The notes: a model not told the origin generated them from the sequence alone. DNA of 64,000 bases from Saccharina japonica (GCA_008828725.1 MEHQ01002976.1:310001-374000), one strand, 5' to 3'. Shown: positions 33,780 through 47,816, counted from the stretch's first letter. Numbers and translations are program-made.

Positions 33780-34690
33780 ACGCAGATCCATTAAACCGCT
33801 ATCCGGTCACCCGAGCTGTGCTGCTTGCAAGCAGGAAAGGGATGTGTTCGAGGAGCGTTGCTGTACCCTCCACGTATTTATGTGGACCCCTGTATCCGAA
33901 GCGTCAGATATTGATGTCTACCGGTCGGGGTGATGGATCGCGGATTAATTGATATCTTTCATCGGCAGTTACAAACTGTCATTGCCATTGGGCAGGCTGT
34001 GGAACACTGCTGTGCCCAGACTGTCAACACAGGTATAACAAGCGTAAACCACCAAAAGGAATAACCGGTCGCTCTTTCTGTGATACTCGAGACCAAGAAA
34101 GGGATAAGTTCGAGAATCGTTGCTATACCCTGCGCGTATATGTATGTGTGCAGCCCTGTGTTCGGGGCGCCGGCTATTGATATTTACCGGGCGTATTGTT
34201 GGATCGCGAATTCCTTGGTATCTTCGATCGGCAGTTGGTAACTGTCGTAGTCGTGTCGTAGTCATCATAACACCGCTCAGGCTGCCAACACAGGGTATAT
34301 TCTTGACGACCGTACAACACCAAAAGGTCTAACCGGTTTCTCTTGCTGTACTGCTCGAGCGCAGAAACATGAAGAATATGGTTGAGAATCGTTGATGTAC
34401 CCTCCCCGTATATTTGTGTGGAGCACCGTGTTGGAGGTGCCAGATATTGATGTTTACCGGTCGGGTTGTTGGATCGCGAATTTATTCGTATCTTCAATCG
34501 ACAATTGCAAACTGTCAGAGTCATTGTAACATGCCAACGCAGGTATTGCAAACACAGAACAATAAAACGAGTAGCCGGCTATCCGGCCACACTTCTTGCT
34601 GTGCTTCTCGAGACGAAAATAGTGGTTCGGCTGAAGCCTTTTGCTCTACTCTCGACGTATTTATGGTATATCTTTCGAATGGCATTGTCA
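33780..34690 (-). repeat. Satellite array, inverted part, copy B
   Basis: Monomers in reverse complement have anchors near 33,935, 34,203 and 34,473. It corresponds to 13,040-14,290 without the SINE. Confidence 0.85.
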
Positions 34691-36990
34691 TGATCGTTTT
34701 CTGAGTCGTGAGAGACAGAGATTCCTCCCCTCGGCCAGATATCTGTACCGCAGCCTGCTCCAACCCCCTAAGCTAAGTATCTCGACTACTCAATGTTTCG
34801 TTTTCTCTCTCCTCATTACTAATATAATATCGGTCGGGTTCCTAACGACAGTAGTACCGCCTACAGTTGTCTCGGATGACCAACCCTTCGAATGGTACGG
34901 TACCATTCGACTCCTTCGATCTAAAAAACAAGTGAAAACACAATAACGAAAACAAGTATTCCGGGACCCCGGCTACTTTTACCCCTTCCAAAGAAGAAAC
35001 GGTAAGGTGGGGCGGTAGAAACATGGCACAAATTCCTGGGTTCGCTGACCACCCAGCGACTACCCAACGTCTGCTCACGCTTGCAGTTTACAAGTCGAAC
35101 AACCAGGAGGACAAAACGCGGACGTCCCCCGGGCCGGTACAGCCCTGCATTGTGCTCCTTGCATTTATGTTCAGAGTGGTACGTCACAGCACACTACGAG
35201 TACTACCATACAAGGTATTTACATACTACCACTTTGTGCAATGCAGGACTAGCGCCGCGGGCGGAGCCGTGGCTGTACCGCTAGGGATACAACGTAACAG
35301 TACGAAGTACGACACACATCCTCAATCACACCCAGTAGGCAGCGCAGCGCCTAGATGTGTGCCGTGGTGCCGTGCTTTCTCTTTCGAACGTATAGCTTTG
35401 TTGTCCTGGAGCATGGAGCACGTGGCGTTCGCAAGTAGCATGCTTCCTCCTTCATGTGTGTTTCTTCAGTGACTTCTTTTAATACTATGTTGTGTCCTTG
35501 ATCAGCGAGCGTAGCGGGCGGAACCGCCCGCTAGGCGAAGCGCCTCGGATGAAATACAATTCACCAGGCACCATGCAGGTACGGGACGTGTCACTGGTAT
35601 CGCCCAGCCAGTCACCCAATGCAAGCCATCATTGGGCTGTAGACCTCGGAGCGAAAGGAGTTTATCTATCCGATGACCATCTTGTTCCCCGTATACCTTG
35701 TTGCCAGAGCGTCCACCAACACCAATATTCCATACTACCTGCTACCTGGTAGATATGATAATGGTATAAACCGACACCTTCAATAATAGCAGAAGGGCCA
35801 AACAGAACTGCGGGGGGGGGTGGTGGGCGACGGAAGCATGAGGTCGTTAAACTGATACAGAATCTGCTGAATCATGTAGTACAAATCACATTTTAGTACA
35901 TACAGCAGGCTGCACTTTCACCGCCAGTGGGCTCGTACAAGGTACTGGTACATGCGCCAAACTCAACTTATGAAGTAGCCGGCAATTGTTTCCACAGAGC
36001 CTGCCTCAGCACTGCGTGGCTTATTTAGCAATACGTACGGACATGTTCGCTTGCTGAGAGTAACGTTTTTCAAAGGACCAAGGCCGACAGCTTTACTCTT
36101 TTTTTTTCATTTTTCGTATACGCCAGGTACGTCGTAGGCAATGTGTTGATACTGACTACGAAAGCTTGTGTCTCGTGGATATGCCGATGTGTCATTAGCC
36201 CATCAAAAGCACGACTATATACGGAAATCTTCGCGCTGGAACGAAGATACGCACATAAAATGGATGGTCATAGTCGCTGTCAGCAACGCATAACGTACTT
36301 GTGGGTCCTCGAACCAGCAGCTGCAGGTTGCAGGCAGGTCGTTGGTCGAGCCAGGGGACTCAAACGCATGACATAGTGATGGCGGGACTTATTATTTGAA
36401 CATTGCCACGTCTAAGGCAGATGGCCCAGCGAGGTCAACCTAACAACATGACCTAACGATGGTTGGAGTTATTGTGCGAACGACAGCTCTAACATCAATT
36501 GTCGTGATTTTGGCGCTTCTGTCAGATGGTCCAACTAGGTGTCCCGACACCAAGACCTAGTATCATCACGACTCATTCTACGAAGGACAATTCCGGGGTA
36601 ACGCATCACCATTTCGACGCCCGAGACAGAGGATCACATCGCATTGTGTCGATACCAAGCAGAGACCGAGATATAGCTTGACCGAGTGATACGTATTCAT
36701 GTAATAACAGCGCGCGTAGCTTTCTGATGTCGCGAACCGTCGCAGGCCCGACTGCTATCGATCGCTTCCGATCATCTGTCCTTAAGCACCACTGCATTCC
36801 ACCGCTATTAATGTGGCCATGTCACGCACACCGAAGTACATAAGATCGACGTGAAACCTCAGAGGTCGAGTCCGAAACATCTAACAGCAAACAGAACCAA
36901 GCTTACGCAAAGTGATGGCAGCTAGATACGCCGTCGCCTTATAGTAAGTCAGATGCATCAACTCTTGATACCTACGCCAACTAGCATCGT
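34690..36990. other. Conserved non-coding block, copy B
   Basis: This is the counterpart of 14,290-16,836, with the same GC hairpin at 35,512-35,533 but without the 268-bp MITE and the long C tract. A G-run lies near 35,812. No gene is recognised. Confidence 0.5.
35512..35533. other. Perfect 10-bp GC hairpin, copy B
   Basis: It is identical to the hairpin at 15,172-15,193 and sits in the same conserved context. Confidence 0.6.
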
Positions 36991-36996
36991 GCGTGT

Positions 36997-37332
36997 ATGT
37001 TCTATGTACAACGTGATTGCGAAATACGTACTTACTACGACATATGCATTCACGTGGTCTTCATAAGTCGGACCCCTTTACTTGACGCCGTCCTGCAGGA
37101 TACACTGCAGGATACAGGTTTACCGAAATATCTGCACCTTAATGGAACGTTACATGCCGTTAATACTGGTGCATCCAAATGCACCGCCTACTTCCATCCA
37201 AATACTTCAAAACAATTAAGACGCCGTGCCCACACCATCTGTGCATTTGGCGTCGGACTCGTCATCCAAATTCTAAACACAACGTCGCGCCCGACATGTA
37301 CCCGCACATACAAATGTGGCACCCTGAGCTGA
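36997..37332 (+). other. Open frame of 111 codons in the 3' flank of gene B
   Basis: It aligns with the first part of the frame at 16,837 and then stops. The rest of the similarity to A continues in another frame up to about 37,690. A simple repeat of TA and TAAA units follows at 37,892-37,945. I treat it as flanking DNA, not as a confident gene. Confidence 0.25.
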
Positions 37333-38389
37333 GCAATGGATGCCGCCAGGCGCTCATCACTTTCGAAACACCACAGCCTCGCACTTGTAGGCTTCCATCC
37401 CGTTCAACCCCCGTATGGTTCCGAACGGGGACAGACATATTTAATGCGACCGCGCTATGCACACCGAGATATGCATGTGAATACGTACCGAGACTTGATC
37501 AGCCCCCAAGTCCAGAACACGACATCGTGTACGTAGAACCAAAATATGCCGCACCAGTGGCACCTTGTTCTGCGGCATTTACCGTCCGCTCACTAACATA
37601 CCACCGCCGGCTATGCATGAATATCAATACTACAGTTCGTTGCAATCACGAGCAGGTAACAGGTTGTTTACAACATTTGTTTCTCACTTGAACAAGTTGA
37701 CTCAACCCGAGCTTGACCTGCCGAGTAGCGACAACAACGACAACTCCGACACCGATACTACTATGACTGACATCAACAGATACAAAATTGGCCAAGCAAA
37801 AGAACAGTCCTGAGGGAGTTTCGGTTGACCTGCCCCTTACGTCCGCTTCGTGCTTGTATCACCGTCTGTTTACAACACATAAGCACGAGCTGCACATATA
37901 TATATATATATAAATAAATAAATATATAAATAAAAATATACAAAGTATGTTAGATATCTGCTAACGTCGTGCAGGAGCGGCTGCCACGCTACGGAGAGGA
38001 CACGATCACGCGTTATGAGCATAGCGCAAACTGCGTGTCCACAATCCTCCAATTCTGCCACCCACATGCACGCCCGGCTTTACATCTATCTTCCACGTCG
38101 CGACCGACGAGGGCACGCCGCGTGCGTCGGAGCTGCCATGATATAAACCACGGCTGCGGAGTACTATATGTTTTTACTGAAATGAAATCGCTGTAAGGGC
38201 ACGACCATGTCATACACTCCCACATCAACCACGAGCCGCTGCACTCAGGCGCGCTTGCTCTGCTCTCTCCAGAGTATCAACCAACGTCAACTGCCAAACT
38301 TCCGTCGCAGATACAGTACAGGGGAGTGTATACCTTGTGGCCTGTTCGATTGGCACATATAGGGTTGATTAGGCCTATTTGGCCTATGA

Positions 38390-41300
38390 TCAGGTAGACG
38401 AGCAGATGACGTTGATGTAGGGGTGCTTGGTGGTGTCTTCGGTGTAGCCATTGGAGTAGAAGCGATGATCGCGGCCCTCAGTGTCCTCGTCAAGCACCTT
38501 CATCAGCAGGCCATTGTTGTCCGTCGTCCCGTCAGCCCAGGCCTTGACAGCATCCGTGACCTTTCATTTGCAGTGGCGCCAAATCACAGTTAGAGTGGTT
38601 ACTGAGCCAACCTTGCTCTTTCGTACAACCTACCTCCATGATATGTCAAGGTATCAGTTAGTACGTCACCCAAGTTTGGCTATATATCCCAAGCGCATGG
38701 TACAGGAGGGAAATGTAGTTGCATCCCCCAACATCGTTTGCGACCACACAGCACTGATACATCGGAAAATTTAGCGTTCATACACACGTGTATTTCGATC
38801 GACGTAATCCTGTCACGATGAGGGCGTTCCAACAGCACACGTAGAAACACGCTGGAGTGTTTACAGTAAATATAATATGTTTTGGTTGTACGACAACACA
38901 CCGTTTCTGGGTGTGAATATTGTGATACTGGTTGTTTGAACAGTGACACTTTTGAGACGCGGTTATCGATGTCTGCCTTTTCAAACCGTGAGATCATACG
39001 CTCAGGCCAGAGAAGGTACCCAGCAATGGAAGCAAACCCTGACACATGTGCCATGGAACGTTAAAAAAACTAAAATAAATGCATACAGGGAAACAGGAGC
39101 TCACGGGGAAACTAAACCGCGTCGACGAATGTAAGGCAGACGAAATGTGCTTTTTAAACACCCGGTGAAGAGCAGCTCCCAGAATACCCCGTGCGTGATA
39201 CGCGGCAGCTCGGCACGCGCCAAACAAGAACTCCCCTTTGCGGCAACATATGTGTCTGCCGAATTGAGCCGCGTACCCCGAGGTAAAACTGGAATATTTC
39301 GACATCATTCCCCCGATCCCCTCGCCATACACTTTACGGCCTCATAATGAAACTGTTGGTTGTGTTCTGATCCACACCCGACGAAACACAAACATTAATG
39401 CGCGCCGAGCGCGTTTTTACGGGACCTAGCGCGCCCAACCCTCGATGATAGTGTACGGTGGAACTATCCCCGAACTTACGTATGGAGGCTCGGCAGACCG
39501 GGGCTTGTGCTAAGAGGTCATAGTGAGTAACCACGTAGGAGGTCAACCAATATCCCAACAATATTGAAAATATTCCTCTATGCAACGACACAAACCTGTG
39601 AGGAAGAACATATATCATGACAACTATTTTGCAAGCCAGCTAGTTGTTCAAGTTGACGCAAGTATCGAGGGCCTTGTTTTAAGACACATTAAACGCTGGT
39701 TTCTTGGACTCCACGCATCGAGGACGATCTGCCTCCGCGCCGATCGCTGCATCGACGAAAACGCGCCCAATCGACAACTTCGAATCGGTCTGACCTGAGC
39801 TCAGTATTATTGAGTTGCCTCGAGCACTGAGCTCGTCGTGTCAGGCGTAACTGCGGCCAATATAATCACGACAATGTATCACGGGGGATTCGTATGTCCG
39901 CAATCGCATGCGCTAACGAACACGCGACAAACCAACAACTAGTTATTGATGTCTTGCCTCCTAGCTATCGTGTGGTGTGCGTCTCAAGTAGTGGGTGGTC
40001 GCTACGTCTGCGTAGAGCACGCAACCAGCGACACCGAGCCTCGACTTCATGTTAGCTGCAGAAATGCGTATCATTAATCAAACCAGAGACGGGTATATTA
40101 AGCCTAGCCCGACGGAGACGAACGTTGCACGGCTGCCTGACGGGGCGAAACAAAACAAAATAACAACGATTTTCCGCCTCTGATTGGTGTAAAGAAAAAA
40201 TTGAACCACATGCTATCCTTGTTGCGCTTATACCGTATAATGCATCAATTGCTCACCTTGAACTCGATCCAGCGCATAGTGGGGCTTCCTGTGGGTACGT
40301 GCGTACTGGTGAGGACGGTCTCTTCTGCATCACTTCCGTCGAGAGCGAGCCACGGAGAACTCCAGGCGACGCCGTCCAGCCGTTGGGTCGTAGTAGCCTC
40401 GTCCTCCAGCCATGGCTTGTTGACCACATGCAGCTGTACGTCGTGGCTGAGGTCCGGTGATTGATCCGGTGTGTGCCACCTCGTATGGTGTGTCTTGACG
40501 AAGTACACGTACATGTACGCGTCGACGATCTGTTCATTGCATTGAAGGAGGTGAGGAGGGGTGGTGGGTAGTGGTTAACTTCGTTTGGTGTCGCAAGTAC
40601 TGAAATCTCAAGCAGAATGAGAGGTTTTTACAGGAGAAACACGCACAATACCCCGCGTTTTATCACCTGCACCATATCGACGCGTATGTCAGGAGTGCGA
40701 AGAAGGAAAAACCATCGCCAATTTGCCGTCAAAGTGAACTCACTGTGGGTGCAGACTAGATTAAACACCGTAGGCAACCTTTCTTGGAGTAAGGCTTTGT
40801 ACTAAGGGCGATTTCTTGACGCCAACGGGACGTCTAGGTTAGGAACATTGTCCAAGCTGTGCTCCTGCATCAGCGAGGTCAAACTGCGATTCAAACATTT
40901 GTACCAAAGACACCCATCTGCACAGATTGTAAGAATTTCGGCGGTTTCATACTGATCTTTGGACTGCGCGGTAGTCGTGAAGGTTGCAACAACAACGGGC
41001 GGAAATCGTCCTGCAAACAAAAACAATGCTGTGAACCAAAATGTGCGGGGCACTACAACTTGTGTGCATCGTGTGCATTGAGAACGATATATTTAGTACC
41101 TCGAATGTGCTGAAAGGACACTGGCCGCGGTTGGATTGCACAAAGTATCGATCGGCTACGAATATTTACTCTTGGTCCGTGTGTACTGCACCCGGTACCG
41201 ACACACGTGTCCCGTTAATTTGTCTACACGAAGCACCGTGCCAATGACAACGCTATTATCAAAGAGATGCGTCCGGATTATCCGTCCCAAAGTTGAAACA

Positions 41301-41768
41301 ATTGCGAGCGCCATAAGACCGTTATAATGATATCACTTGGAGTCCGATTATGTCACCGACACATCGTATCAGACAATGGAAATGTCGTAATACACCGGCA
41401 TGACTGGTTGAATTAAATGTTTGGGAGGGCATTATTACTGAATCACTGCAGCGTTAGCCGCACGCGTCATGCAAACCTCCTGACTCGAAGCACATCGTGC
41501 TTACCTTGGGGCAGTCGGTACTAGTGGTGAAGTCCTCGAACTGCAGCAAGGAACGGGCCAGAGGGTAGTCCGTCAATTTTGCGATGAGGAGAAACTCCCA
41601 GTGGTTGTAGTTGGACGACGACCGCTGCACCCAGACGTCTTGCGCTTCTGCGACTTTACACGTTGACGTGCCTTGACCGCGATACGTGCACACGTGTCCA
41701 CTTGCATCCCTGATGGAGCAGGCGATGGACACGACGATTAAGAGCAGTCTCGTGAGGTTGGTGACCAT
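38390..41768 (-). CDS. Secreted DNRLRE/CBM96-like protein, gene B
   Basis: Exons are 41,768-41,505 (264 bases), 40,529-40,257 (273) and 38,560-38,390 (171), exactly the lengths of gene A, giving 235 residues. Donors are GTAAGC and GTGAGC, acceptors end CAG and AAG. Intron 2 and intron 1 are 1,696 and 975 bases. The signal peptide resembles that of gene A (TRLLLIVVSIACSI core). Conserved features are CTYRGQGTSTC, RSLLQFEDF, VDAYMYVYF, KPWLEDEATTTQ, RWIEFK|VTDAVKAWADG, NNGLLMKV, HRFYSNGYTED and PYINVIC. The frame is intact. An extra Cys is present in the signal peptide. As with gene A, an extracellular carbohydrate-binding role is inferred from the fold family. A pyrimidine-rich tract precedes the exon 2 acceptor. 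It is the tandem paralogue created with the 19-kb duplication. Confidence 0.85.
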
Positions 41769-42010
41769 GGTGACGTTGTTCGTTGTACGGGCTAGAGCAC
41801 AATGAAAGTGTGTGTATTCAGAAGAAGCCTGGTATAAATGAGTATCCAAGGGCTCCGTGGGAACTGTTGTGGCTGATGGTGGGGCGCGAGCCCATGACGA
41901 ATGCTGTTGACGAAGCCCCAATATCAAGCACCATTTTCCCTCTGAACTTCGTGAGCTGAGTGTCAACTGAATCAACAGGAATTCAGTGACGCACACCTGG
42001 CTGTCCACGT
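41769..42010 (-). promoter_or_regulatory. Conserved 5' flank of gene B
   Basis: It aligns closely with 21,645-21,890 and more weakly with 47,560-47,816. The open frame continues upstream of the chosen ATG, but that frame is not kept in copy C. A TGTATATATGCG stretch near 42,010-42,022 could act as a TATA-like element. Confidence 0.45.
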
Positions 42011-45000
42011 TGTATATATGCGCTACTAACGCGCGCGCTGAGTAATGTAATTATATGTGTATACTAACTCACGAACGCAAATAGTCCAATTGATCTAGGT
42101 TACTTCTACTTGTAACGTGCGTCTGAACTGTGCTGTTCGTTCCTGTGGAGGGTACATCTTCCTAATAGCGATCTCCCCGATATATTTTCACCTACGGACA
42201 TATTCGGTCGTTCGCTTCGGAAGAAAATATGGCTTCGACATATGCCATATCAGACTCGAACATATTTGTATGACCTTGACCATACTGGTTCAAAAATTAC
42301 ACCGAAATCAGTGTTGTTTCGATATAATTGTAGTCTTGCGAAACCAACAACAGCAAACAAGAGTACATAGCATTGTATGTCCATACACCATTTACCAGGC
42401 TCGAACATACCTGGTGACCGTGATCCTACTGGCTCAGCACTTATACCGAAATCGGTGTTGTTTCGACATTATTGGAGTCTTGCGAAAATAACTCCAGCAA
42501 ATAGTACATGATGTCGATATGTCCATACATAATTTACCAGGCCCGACAAGAAGGCCCTCAGTGCCCAAATGCATTTGTAGTCGGGGTAACAGCGCTGAAT
42601 ATAGCACGTATTCGATGGTTACCCCTAGCGATACCCCGAGGGCCCTAGCTCTATTCTGTTCGCGTCCTGTTGGAGTCCGCGTGAAGATTGAAACGCTCCG
42701 TTTCGACAATTTGCAAAGATGATGATTCTACCGTTCGTTGCGGTCGATCTCGTTTCAGCGGCTGATCATGATGTGCTCACCTAACGGGTAACGAATTCGA
42801 GGGTATCTATACCTAGAGAAGTACGAAGCAGGACAAACCCTGAACAGAATGTCACATTTTCACCTGTTGATCATCAGCAAAGGCGCTGCTACTTACACGA
42901 TCAACTACATGCCACACTTACACGACAGAAAATTCACTCTCCACCACGGATTTTCTAGAGTTCTTCCTCTTGCGGCCCGAGTGATTAGTCAGGTATCGAA
43001 GATACATATTTACGTTGCGGCATGCAAGATCCCAGAAGTGGACATACCAATCGGGTGCAGGGTTCAACGTCATCCCTGCACACACGCACTCTATAAGCTT
43101 ACCTACTGGACGACGAATCCTTTGCGTGGTGGTCAAAAGGCAAACATCATCAACGATTCGATATAAAGAAACGAACATCCAGATTTCGAGACAACACTAC
43201 GGTATATCCCTCGGTGAATGTATTTTTCGGGCAGGCGGGGTGGAGAATGTGTAGCCTGCACGCAGGTGCACCATTTCTGCCTTTTGAGGGTGGTTACTTG
43301 AGGAGCTCTATATCATTCCGACAAATGATTGTCGGAGGGAAAAAACAATGCTACGAACGCGATGGTCAATGCCATGACATAAGTATACAATGGACACTAT
43401 TGCAACACATGAATATAAAGTCCGACGGGTTTGATTAAGGAGCCCAAGCATCCAGAAATGATTCCAGTCATCGCGTGCTGCTTCTCTATCGTGACACGCG
43501 TCATGTCCTGTTGGTCGGTAAGGTCTTACTCATCGACGAAACTCGACTTGAATGAGGTTTTCGACTCGCTTGGTGTAATGCTGTTCATAGTAGAGCTGGT
43601 ATCAGGTATCCGCAAACTCCGACAATGCTAACTGACAGTCAGCATAGACCGCAGTTCACAAATACTGGGAAATATATGAGACCTTTCTTCGATTGCGCGA
43701 GCTGGTGGTATTACTCTACACGGCGCCGGGAGTATCACCGACCTCGTTTCGTTCAAACGAACGGCAGTTCGAGATCCAGCTATATGTTTTTTTGTTTTTG
43801 TAATCGAAGGCCGTGGGTTTCAGTGGTTAATTTGGGCGCCGGGGTGTAACCGACCACCTTTCGGTCCGACCAAAGTGAGTTGCAGACCAGATATATCTTG
43901 TGGTGGGGGTGCTTTTGTTGTTTCAAGTTACTGACTCTAGCTATTAATCAAAATAACAAGTTTTAACACAAGAGGGATACGATCATCATGGAGGTGTCTG
44001 ACATAAAATGTAGGTGATGTCGGACTATATGCACTTACCGCTGTAAACCAAAAATATGGTTAGGATGTTTAAGTGTTTGTATTCATGTTCATAACATGCC
44101 AACGTTTGTTTTGTTGACGTCCACATCGATCAGCAAAGTTGTTGACGTGCCACGACACCCCACGCGCCAGAAACATTACTCACACATAGATGAGACCATA
44201 CCTGGTGCACACAACTGAAGTATTAACTGATCTTCCGGCAAGATTATTCGAGCGGTCGGACTGTCCGTTGTTTTGCGGGTTAGGCTTTAGGAACTACTTC
44301 CACGTGAGATAAAGGTACGGACGTATGTCTACCCAACCTTGAAACCATAACCAAAACCATAAGCTTAACTATGACCCCAAACCGGACCCAAACCGGCCCA
44401 AAAACGGCCCAGAAACGCGGCGGCGCTGACTGTCGTATTTTTATTTGTTATACCGAACTTGCGGACTACGATCTAGCCCCTGACACTATTAGTGGCTAAA
44501 ATGTTCCCGGAAACTTCTAGGGGGAATCCTACCGAATGAAGTGTAAATAGTGCTGAACGCACCCCACCGGCCAAATACCCGACAAGATGGGGCACCGACA
44601 ACGAGTAGACAATACAAAATTCAAGCGATGTGTCTATCGCGTGACTGATACCCACGAGGTTTTTTCCTAGCCACAATTCTCATCGCGCGTGCTCCCTCCT
44701 TGTTCCGGAGAAACATCGACCTAAGAAACGCACGCCCCAGCGTTTGTGTTACCTTCAGTTGCGTATTCAGTATGCCGTGAACTGCAGACAGAGCTCAAAA
44801 CATTATAAACGTTTGTGCCGAAGGACTGTGAATTATGCCGTCGTCGTTTGATGCCGATCGTTATGAGACCCCTACTGTCGAGTGTTGAGGGAGATCGCGG
44901 CTTCCAATGGCATTGTCTTGGAGGCAGGTAGGCGTGGGGCTGGCTCCTAGGGCTATTGACGGTGGGCGAGGAAGAGGTGCCTGGCTTTCGCGAGAGAGTG

Positions 45001-45835
45001 GTGTTGTCATGAGGGAAGACTAATATACTGCTGTGGATAACGGGCAAAACAGATACCTAGTGCTTGCTTAAGTGAAAAATGATAGTTTAGCCCAAATTTG
45101 ACCAATGCGCGATCACTGCTGCTGTTGTGGTCAGGGTGTAACACACATGAACAAACAATAGGCTGGCCTGCCATTCCATTACTGTGCCGACACAGCTCTT
45201 ACACTGAATGTGTCAAAATTGGACTTCCCGCCAACCATACACACAACAAGCCCACTGCTATGCAATGCATCACCCCAGAAAACACACCCTCTACTGTGTT
45301 CTGCTATGTACGACGTACAACGAACAACCTATCCAATATATGGCGGGAAAAGCGCTTGTATACAACAAACAGCATGTTCAGTCAATACCAATATAAGACA
45401 ATGTCGACAGCTTGCAGCACATATACCACCCATAGTGTCTGTCGATGTCGACACATCACAGCCACCTGGTTCTCAACTTCGATCCCCTCTACTGTTACTG
45501 TGTACCATGTCAGGTGGTATTCAACCTGTGACGAGTTAATTGACCAACAAAAAGTACGATGTTTCCGGAAACGAATGAACACGAAAATAAGCACCAAAAT
45601 CTGCTCCGGAAACTTTAACTACAGTAGTAATAGTAGTTATCCCGCAAACCTCTGCCACCGTTTGATAAATGTCAACAAGGCTACCATACAACGCCGCACA
45701 TTTATATAATTATTCCGAATTAAAGACACTCCTTAGTTTTCACCTCGTACCTATATACGATGCACACGATATGCGACTTAATTTGTTGATGCAATGTTTG
45801 TTTCAGTTTTTCCTTTGTTGATTTGTGGCTGTTAG
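42010..45835. other. Right arm of copy B, no gene recognised
   Basis: It matches 21,890-27,280 except for the three insertions and the tandem expansion found in A. Empty sites lie at 44,449-44,451, 44,790-44,794 and near 45,500. Frames near 42,849-43,440 are open in pieces only. Confidence 0.45.
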
Positions 45836-46070
45836 ACAACCGGTGGGGTGCCTGAGATCAGTCGGGCTGGTGGGCCTCCAGTGGCTCCTGCGGAGGACTA
45901 ATCACATTGGTGCACCTTGTGAGTGAACGCAGGGTGCCAAAGGGGACGGGCGCACTGCGGTGTCAAGGAACCAAGCGGGAGCAGGGGTGCCGAGTGGCGC
46001 TTGTTTTGCTGTTCCACATATAACCCTACTTTCATGAAATAGATAAACCCTTTCCGAAATTTCCGCATAA
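45835..46070. repeat. Dispersed GC-rich repeat at the right end of copy B
   Basis: It pairs with 27,280-27,530 and marks the right boundary of the tandem duplication. Similarity to copy A ends close to 46,070. Confidence 0.7.
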
Positions 46071-47559
46071 GTTCTCCCGCACATTACCGTCAAAATACGA
46101 GTACATGCACGTGAATGCCGCCAACCCAAACTGGCTCTGTGCATACCTCGGGGAATTTCAACACTAAAATAAAGCACATACTCCAGCAGGCTATACTTTA
46201 TTGAAGGGAAAGGGTGACTCGCGTGCGGCGCATTCGACTTACCACATGTGCAGAGTGGACGAGAAGGAAAACATTAGAGCGTGTAAAGTAACTCATCGGG
46301 AATCGTCAGGTACTGGCGGCTGGGTGAGATATCTACATACATTCCTGGGGGGAGTTGGTTTGACGTGCAGAACCGTTAACGCGACGGACGAGCACAACCC
46401 TCAAACGTTTTTCGTCCGAGGGAAGGTGGCAGACCGTTCGACACGGCTGACACATATATGGTAAATTGAAAGTCACAGTCACCGTAACTGCGGAGTATAC
46501 GTGGCAGTAAAGCCGTTCTTACGATGCGACGGCGACCTATTTGGAAAACAATGTTTACACGAAGTGACACACACATGATACATGTTCGGCCATCTCTCAG
46601 CCGGGAGAGAGCATTGTATAATTTCGTGACACATACGTTGGTTAGATTGACATATAACGCTGGCGACGACTAGGTGGGATGAGTATCCAACATTTGTTGG
46701 GTGGGTGTATGCCCCATAAATTCGTCTTCGAGGCGAGAGAGTTTGACGACACGTGCCACAAAAAACGATTCTACCCAATATTTTCGGAGGCTCCATACCT
46801 CTCCCGAAAACTACGTTCTGACGCAAATTGCACGCGCAACCCGGTTTGTGAGCTAGGGATACAGAAACAAATGGCACGGCACTGATGACATCGCGACTGG
46901 ATCGGGTAGCTCCTTCATTTTAGGAGCCTAATCAGCCACCAATAGATAACCGCCGAATTTGCTACTTTATATCGCAGCGCGCATCGAACGTGGGCACATT
47001 TCGGGCTGAACGCTATAAATGTTGCCGGTAGAGTCACCGGATTATTTTCAGTCTCGAGTTTGAGGGACACGAAAGAGCGGCTCTTGAAAACACTGGGGGT
47101 CTGATGGGATCAAAATAGCCAACACGTCGTGTTGCCATTGATGCCGGGTTAACGTCCAACAATAAACAGTGGAATATCTGCTCCGTTTGACCGCCTGTGG
47201 TTCTATGCTAACAATGACTATATCCGTCTAAATTCGACCTGTGGCAGAGCGCTGACTATTCAAGTGGCAGTTTGGTGTAAATTGATTCTGGTGCATGAGT
47301 GGAAAGTCGCGCGAAGTAAGCTCAATGTTGTGTAATGCGGCAAAGATGATACGATAACTACGTTAAAGTGTAGGCAAACTCGATTATGAAGCGGCAATAC
47401 CAGGGTAATCATTGTTAGAAGATGTACCCCGAAACAAAGGGCGAAGTGTAGACGCACGTTACAATAGAACTAGCCAGGATTAGATGGTGCGCTGTTCTTC
47501 GCGAGATTGTATGTAAAACATACAACCTGACTGAACTCAGAGAGCGCGGCAGTAGCGCA
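46071..47559. other. Junction between copy B and inverted copy C, no gene recognised
   Basis: Small frames at 46,201-46,464 (plus) and 46,479-46,877 (minus) have no paralogue in the window and no recognisable domain. I see no inverted repeat or mobile-element end that would explain the switch from direct to inverted copy. Confidence 0.4.
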
Positions 47560-47816
47560 TACATACATCGCGGATGGCCGGGTGCACGTCACTGAATTTC
47601 TTCCATTCAGTGGGCGATCAAGGCGTCCTCACAGAGTTCAGAGCAAAGAGGGTGTGTGATATTTGGGCTTCGTCAAAAGCAATCGTCTTGGGATGGCACT
47701 CCACAATCAGCCACAACACTTTCCATCGAACCCTTCGAAAATCATTCGCACAAAGATTCTTCGGCATACATACGATAAAGTATTGGACGCTAAAGCGCAC
47801 AGCGAACAACGTCAAC
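47560..47816 (+). promoter_or_regulatory. Conserved 5' flank of gene C
   Basis: It shares GTCACTGAATT, CAGAGTTCAGAG, TTGGGCTTCGTCAA, CAGCCACAAC and CCCTTCGA with the other two genes. The reading frame is offset by one base near 47,587 relative to A and B. This argues that the similarity is regulatory or untranslated, and fixes the start at 47,817. Confidence 0.5.

Larger units (their letters stand above)
27531..46070 (+). repeat. Segmental duplication, copy B
   Basis: This is the second tandem copy of the unit at 7,700-27,530. It is about 1.3 kb shorter. It lacks several insertions found in A but keeps about 1.4 kb between the gypsy relic and the satellite that A does not have. Divergence is substantial, with many substitutions and small indels, so the duplication is not recent. 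Confidence 0.85.

Noticed and set aside
46479..46877. Minus-strand frame of 132 codons
   Set aside because: No domain, no paralogue, no splice or promoter context; most likely chance.
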